Source: JALYUA01 sp040004225
GTDB taxonomy: Bacteria; Acidobacteriota; Thermoanaerobaculia; UBA5066; Gp7-AA6
NCBI GenBank assembly: GCA_040004225.1
Contig: JBDUBI010000240.1
Coordinates: 1 to 7,553 of the forward strand
Direction: 5' to 3'
DNA: 7,553 nucleotides
The position numbers and the translations under genes are program-made. This document shows positions 3,871 through 7,553 of this stretch, piece by piece. The notes below the pieces were generated by a model, which was not told where the DNA came from, searched no databases, and saw nothing but the letters and a program-made list of their open reading frames with translations. Positions within the stretch are counted from its first letter, which is position 1; every line of letters starts with the position of its first letter.

Positions 3871-6285
3871 ATGTCCTCGACCCTCGAACAACAGTCCGCG
3901 AAGCGCACCGCCGGGCGCTTCGATCTCGAGACCGTGGCCCGTTACCGCCGCGCCGTCGACTATCTGGCCGCCGCGCAGATCTACCTGAAGGCAAATCCTC
4001 TCCTCGAGGAGCCCCTGCGGCCGGAGCACATCAAGGAACGGCTGCTCGGCCATTGGGGCACGGCGCCCGGCATCAACCTCGTCATTGCCGCCTTGAATCG
4101 GGAAATTCTCTCGACGGGCGCGAGCGTGCTTCTCGTCACGGGCCCCGGGCACGGCGCGGCGGCGAACATGGCCAACATGTACCTCGAGGGCACGCTGACC
4201 GAGTTCTACCCGGAGATGACGCGCGATCGCGCCGGTCTCGGGAGGTTCCTGCGGTCCTTCTCCTGGCCTCGGGGATTCCCGAGCCACCTGTCCCCCGCTC
4301 TTCCGGGCGTGATCCACGAGGGCGGCGAGCTCGGGTACGCGCTTTCGACGGCCTTCGGGGCGGCGCTCGACGATCCGGACCTGGTCGTCGCCTGCATCGT
4401 CGGCGACGGGGAGGCGGAGACGGGTCCCACGGCGGGTAGCTGGAACGGCAACAAGTTTCAGAATCCCGCGACCGATGGCGCGGTCCTTCCCATCCTCCAC
4501 CTGAACGGCTTCAAGATCTCCAATCCGAGCATCTCCGACACGATGACGGACGAGGAGCTTCTCTCGCTCTACACGGGCCACGGATGGGACGTCGTCTTCG
4601 TCAACAACAGCGATCGGATCGACGCGGATCTCGACCGGGCCATCGGCGGAGCCTTCGACTCGATCCGGTCGACCCAGGCGCGGGCGCGGGGGGGCGAGGA
4701 CATCGACCGTCCGCGCTGGCCGATGATCATTCTCCGCACACCCAAAGGTCTGGGGGGCCCGCACGCCATCGACGGGATCCAGATCGAAGGCACGTTTCGC
4801 GCTCACCAGATCCCCATCAAGGACCCTCGCGAGAACCCGGCGCACCTCGCGGCTCTCGAACGGTGGCTGCGCTCCTATCGCCCGGAGGAGCTCTTCGACG
4901 CGGATGGCCGGCCGTCGGCGGACCTGCTCTCGCTGTGCCCCACCGGAGACCAGCGCATCGCGATGAACCCGGCGTCTTTCGGCGGAAACCGGCGGGTCCC
5001 GCTGGCGCTCCCGCCTCTCGAACGGCACGCTGTCGACGTTCCGGGCCCGGCGCGGGGAGCGGAACGCGTCAGCCCCATGAAGTCGCTCGGCGCGTACCTC
5101 TCCGACGTGATCGTCGCGAATCAGCCCGAGCGCAACTTCCGAATCGTGTGTCCGGACGAGCTCGAGTCAAATCGGCTGGGAGACCTGCTCGCCGTCACGA
5201 CGCGCCAGTACGCGTGGCCGATACCCCCGGAAGCGGAGAAAACCAGCCGCGATGGCCGCGTCCTCGAGATTCTCTCGGAACACATGTGCCAGGGCTGGCT
5301 TCAGGGATATCTGCTGACCGGCGGACACGGGATCTTCTCGTGCTACGAGGCGTTCCTCCCGATCGTCGACGGGATGATGAACCAGTACGCCAAGTTCCTG
5401 AAGTCGGCGGGCGAGACCGCCTGGAGGACTCCAGTCGCGTCGCTCAACTACCTGCTGACGTCCGAGGCGTGGAGGCAGGACCACAACGGCTTTTCGCATC
5501 AGGGCCCCGGATTCATCAACAATCTCCTGACCAAGAAGGGGAAGACGTACCGGATCTACCTGCCCCCCGACGCGAACACGCTCGTCTCGACCATGGACCA
5601 CTGCCTCCGGTCCACGAATTACATCAACCTCGTGATTGCGGGCAAACAGCCGATGCACCAGTGGCTCTCCATGGACGAGGCGGTCGAGCACTGCCGGGCC
5701 GGCGCCTCCATCTGGCGCTGGGCCTCGAGCGAAGAGGGCGAGGACCCGGACGTCGTGCTCGCCGGGGTCGGCGACAACCTGACGACGGAGGTTCTCGCGG
5801 CCGCGGCGATCCTGCGCGAGGAGGCGCCCGATTGGCGCGTGCGTGTCGTCAACGTGACAGACCTCCTGGCGCTCGGGATTCCCCAGAAGTATCCGCATGG
5901 GTTCGACGAGGACCAGTTCCAGCGGCTTTTCCCGCTGGACGTTCCGGTCGTCTTCAATTTTCACGGCTACACGGCCGCGATCAAACAGCTCTGCTGGGAA
6001 CGGCCCGGAGCCTCCGCGCGATTCGACATCAACGGCTACCGGGAGGAGGGCTCGACGACCACCCCGTTCGACATGCTCGTCCGCAACGGGGTGAGCCGCT
6101 ATCACCTCGTCATTCAATCGGCGCAGAAGATCGCGCGGCGCCGACCCGCCACGGCGGCCCGCGCCGAAGAGATCGTACGGGCGTACCAGCGGCGAATCCG
6201 CGAGCACACGGTTTACGCGGTCGAGCATGGCGTCGATCCTCCCGAGATCGCGGAATGGCTTTGGCAGCGTCCCTCAAACAGTTAG
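3871..6285 (+). CDS. xfp: Phosphoketolase (xylulose-5-phosphate/fructose-6-phosphate)
   Basis: This ThDP- and Mg-dependent cytosolic enzyme splits xylulose-5-P (often also fructose-6-P) with phosphate into acetyl phosphate plus glyceraldehyde-3-P (or erythrose-4-P). The 804-residue product is full length (family ~790-825) with N-terminal (~20-375), central (~380-580) and C-terminal (~585-795) phosphoketolase domains. Active-site residues known from bifidobacterial enzymes are all present: H61 (GHWGTAPG), H94 (GPGHG), H139 (PSH), signature EGGELGY (150-156), cofactor motif GDGEAETGP (178-186), H312 (FRAHQ), ThDP-activating E470 (LSEH), H538 and H543 (QDHNGFSHQ) and K592 (GKQP). Two flanking positions differ from bifidobacterial sequences: ALSTAFG replaces LSHAYG, and SWNGNKF replaces SWHSNKF. 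Substrate range cannot be read from sequence. ackA follows after 32 nt, giving a complete acetyl phosphate-to-ATP branch. Confidence 0.97.
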   Translation: MSSTLEQQSAKRTAGRFDLETVARYRRAVDYLAAAQIYLKANPLLEEPLRPEHIKERLLGHWGTAPGINLVIAALNREILSTGASVLLVTGPGHGAAANMANMYLEGTLTEFYPEMTRDRAGLGRFLRSFSWPRGFPSHLSPALPGVIHEGGELGYALSTAFGAALDDPDLVVACIVGDGEAETGPTAGSWNGNKFQNPATDGAVLPILHLNGFKISNPSISDTMTDEELLSLYTGHGWDVVFVNNSDRIDADLDRAIGGAFDSIRSTQARARGGEDIDRPRWPMIILRTPKGLGGPHAIDGIQIEGTFRAHQIPIKDPRENPAHLAALERWLRSYRPEELFDADGRPSADLLSLCPTGDQRIAMNPASFGGNRRVPLALPPLERHAVDVPGPARGAERVSPMKSLGAYLSDVIVANQPERNFRIVCPDELESNRLGDLLAVTTRQYAWPIPPEAEKTSRDGRVLEILSEHMCQGWLQGYLLTGGHGIFSCYEAFLPIVDGMMNQYAKFLKSAGETAWRTPVASLNYLLTSEAWRQDHNGFSHQGPGFINNLLTKKGKTYRIYLPPDANTLVSTMDHCLRSTNYINLVIAGKQPMHQWLSMDEAVEHCRAGASIWRWASSEEGEDPDVVLAGVGDNLTTEVLAAAAILREEAPDWRVRVVNVTDLLALGIPQKYPHGFDEDQFQRLFPLDVPVVFNFHGYTAAIKQLCWERPGASARFDINGYREEGSTTTPFDMLVRNGVSRYHLVIQSAQKIARRRPATAARAEEIVRAYQRRIREHTVYAVEHGVDPPEIAEWLWQRPSNS

Positions 6286-6317
6286 GGCGCGGCCGATGAC
6301 GACCTCCCGGTCCTGAG

Positions 6318-7460
6318 ATGACGGTCCTCGTCTTCAACGCCGGATCGAGCAGCCTCAAGTTCGCGCTGTTCTCCGGCGAGGGCCGCGAGCCGGCAGCCTC
6401 CGGCACGATCGATCTCGAGCGCGAGACGATCGAATTTCCCGCGGCGGTTCAAAAAGCGATCGAGCGTCTCGCGCCGCATCTGGCGCCTCCGGCGCGGCTC
6501 GACGGAGTCGGTCACCGGATCGTCCACGGCGGCGAGCGGTTCCAGGAGCCCGTGCTCTTCGACGATGCCCTCGAACGGGAGCTCGCATCGATCGCCGAGA
6601 TCGCCCCTCTCCACAATCCGCGGGCCCTCGAAGTCCTGAAGGCGGCCCGGGGATTGCTTCCCGACGCGCCTCACGTCGCCGTCTTCGACACCGGGTTTTT
6701 CTCGACGCTTCCGCTTCGGTCCCGGGTGTATCCGCTCCCCTGGGAGTGGCACACGGAATGGGGCATTCACCGGTTCGGCTTCCACGGGCTGAGCCACGAA
6801 TACTCGGCGATGCGCGCCTCGGAGATGACAGGAGGGCGCATCGGCGCGCCGCTCAAGATCGTCAGCTGCCACCTCGGACAGGGATGCTCCGCGGCCGCCG
6901 TTTCCGGACACACCCCCGTCGCGACGACGATGGGGTTCACTCCTCTCGAAGGCCTGATGATGGGGAGCCGCTCCGGCTCGGTCGACCCCGGCATCCTCCC
7001 GCACGTTCTTCGAGTCGCGGGCTGGCAGCCCGACCAGCTCGAGGACGCGCTCAACCGCCGTTCGGGTCTCCTCGGCGTATCCGGCGTCTCCTCCGACTAC
7101 CGCCAGGTGGAAACGGCGGCGGACTCGGGCAACGCGCGCGCGCGGCTGGCGCTCGACCTTTACGCGGACCGCGTGCGCGACGCCATCGCGGCCATGGCGG
7201 CGGCACTCGGAGGAGTGGACGCCCTCCTCTTCACCGGCGGGGTCGGGGAGCACTCGGCCTCCCTGCGGGCGGCCGCCTGCGGCTCTCTGGGCTTCATGGG
7301 CGTCACACTCGATCCAGCTCGAAACGCGGCCGCGTCCTCCGAAGACAGGAAGATCTCCAGAGAAGGCTCCTCCGTGAAGATCTTCGCCATCCAGGCCCGG
7401 GAAGAGTGGATCATCGCCCGCAAGACTCGCGGCCTCCTGTCGGAAAGGGCGAAGCCGTAG
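6318..7460 (+). CDS. ackA: Acetate kinase (acetate/propionate kinase family)
   Basis: AckA transfers phosphate from acetyl phosphate to ADP, making acetate and ATP; it is reversible. The 380-residue product is slightly shorter than typical (~395-405). Catalytic residues known from the Methanosarcina thermophila enzyme are recognisable: N7 (FNAGSSSLKF), R67 (GHRIVHGG), D124 (FDTGFFS), H156 (FGFHGLSH), R218 (MGSRSG) and E311 (GVGEH). Departures from classical AckA are HLGQG (185-189) for HLGNG, RSGSVDP for RSGDIDP, and GVGEHS for GIGENS, which point to a divergent subgroup. The ATG at 6318 places the first motif at residue 7 as usual, but no good Shine-Dalgarno precedes it; a 6-codon ORF ends just before it, and translation may be coupled to xfp. 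Next to xfp, the natural role is ATP formation from phosphoketolase-derived acetyl phosphate. Confidence 0.96.
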   Translation: MTVLVFNAGSSSLKFALFSGEGREPAASGTIDLERETIEFPAAVQKAIERLAPHLAPPARLDGVGHRIVHGGERFQEPVLFDDALERELASIAEIAPLHNPRALEVLKAARGLLPDAPHVAVFDTGFFSTLPLRSRVYPLPWEWHTEWGIHRFGFHGLSHEYSAMRASEMTGGRIGAPLKIVSCHLGQGCSAAAVSGHTPVATTMGFTPLEGLMMGSRSGSVDPGILPHVLRVAGWQPDQLEDALNRRSGLLGVSGVSSDYRQVETAADSGNARARLALDLYADRVRDAIAAMAAALGGVDALLFTGGVGEHSASLRAAACGSLGFMGVTLDPARNAAASSEDRKISREGSSVKIFAIQAREEWIIARKTRGLLSERAKP

Positions 7461-7463
7461 TTC

Positions 7464-7504
7464 GGCAGGCGGTCAGCCGCCGCGGCAAGTGCGCGCCGCC
7501 TGCC
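7464..7504 (+). terminator. GC-rich hairpin after ackA, possible terminator
   Basis: Four nt after the ackA stop a perfect 9-bp inverted repeat, GGCAGGCGG (7464-7472) and CCGCCTGCC (7496-7504), encloses a 23-nt loop. No T-run follows. It may end the xfp-ackA transcript together with another factor, or simply stabilise its 3' end. The position is suggestive but function is unproven. Confidence 0.4.
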
Positions 7505-7509
7505 TGCGG

Positions 7510-7553
7510 GCCCCTCACCCCAACCCTCTCCCCGAGCCCGGGGCGAGGGGGCA
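7510..7553. repeat. Dispersed-type intergenic palindromic repeat (reaches window edge)
   Basis: The sequence cccctcaccccaaccctctc followed by a G-rich complement is a familiar intergenic repeat pattern in many GC-rich bacteria. It folds into an 11-position stem (7524-7534 with 7539-7549) with a single T-C mismatch and a 4-nt loop. It lies downstream of the ackA hairpin and is probably cut by the window end. Copy number in this genome cannot be judged here. Confidence 0.6.

Noticed and set aside
3085..5028. 647-codon minus-strand open frame across the lipoprotein and xfp
   Set aside because: The encoded sequence is Arg/Val/Glu-rich without domain motifs and lies antisense to two well-supported genes. 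Long antisense frames are common at this GC content.
4584..6299. 571-codon plus-strand frame overlapping xfp
   Set aside because: It is a frame-shifted Arg/Pro/Gly-rich reading of the phosphoketolase gene, whose own frame has all catalytic motifs.

Overview
The window is very GC-rich, densely coded chromosomal DNA from a bacterium. It holds no rRNA or tRNA gene, phage gene, transposase or CRISPR array. GC content, codon use, and the secreted protein with a Pro/Thr-rich tail at the left edge would fit an Acidobacteriota-like soil or sediment lineage. That placement is an impression from gene content, not a demonstrated assignment.

Left part (1-2116): the 3' end of a gene for a large, probably exported protein with a low-complexity Pro/Thr/Ala tail runs rightward. 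It converges on a minus-strand gene for 3-methyladenine DNA glycosylase I (tag). Upstream of tag on the minus strand are four perfect copies of a 7-bp tandem repeat and a 76-residue unknown ORF with a good ribosome-binding site. A strong intrinsic terminator at 2062-2095 closes the next minus-strand unit.

Middle (2114-3678): a small exported protein (minus) is divergent from a fluoride channel gene (crcB/fluC, plus). Directly after crcB, behind a good ribosome-binding site, is a short stretch that looks like the first codons of a DUF190 gene, a common crcB partner, but the rest of that gene is missing. Then comes a predicted lipoprotein.

Right part (3871-7460): phosphoketolase (xfp) and acetate kinase (ackA) lie 32 nt apart and almost certainly form one unit. 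Together they convert xylulose-5-phosphate and/or fructose-6-phosphate to acetyl phosphate, and then to acetate plus ATP. All the main catalytic residues can be recognised in both enzymes, with some substitutions beside the active sites. After ackA come a GC-rich hairpin and a dispersed-type palindromic repeat that runs to the window edge.

I see no convincing undescribed multi-gene system. The better leads are the eroded crcB-DUF190 junction, the 7-bp tandem repeat where the tag promoter should be, the divergent active-site flanks of the Xfp/AckA pair, and the unidentified small proteins.
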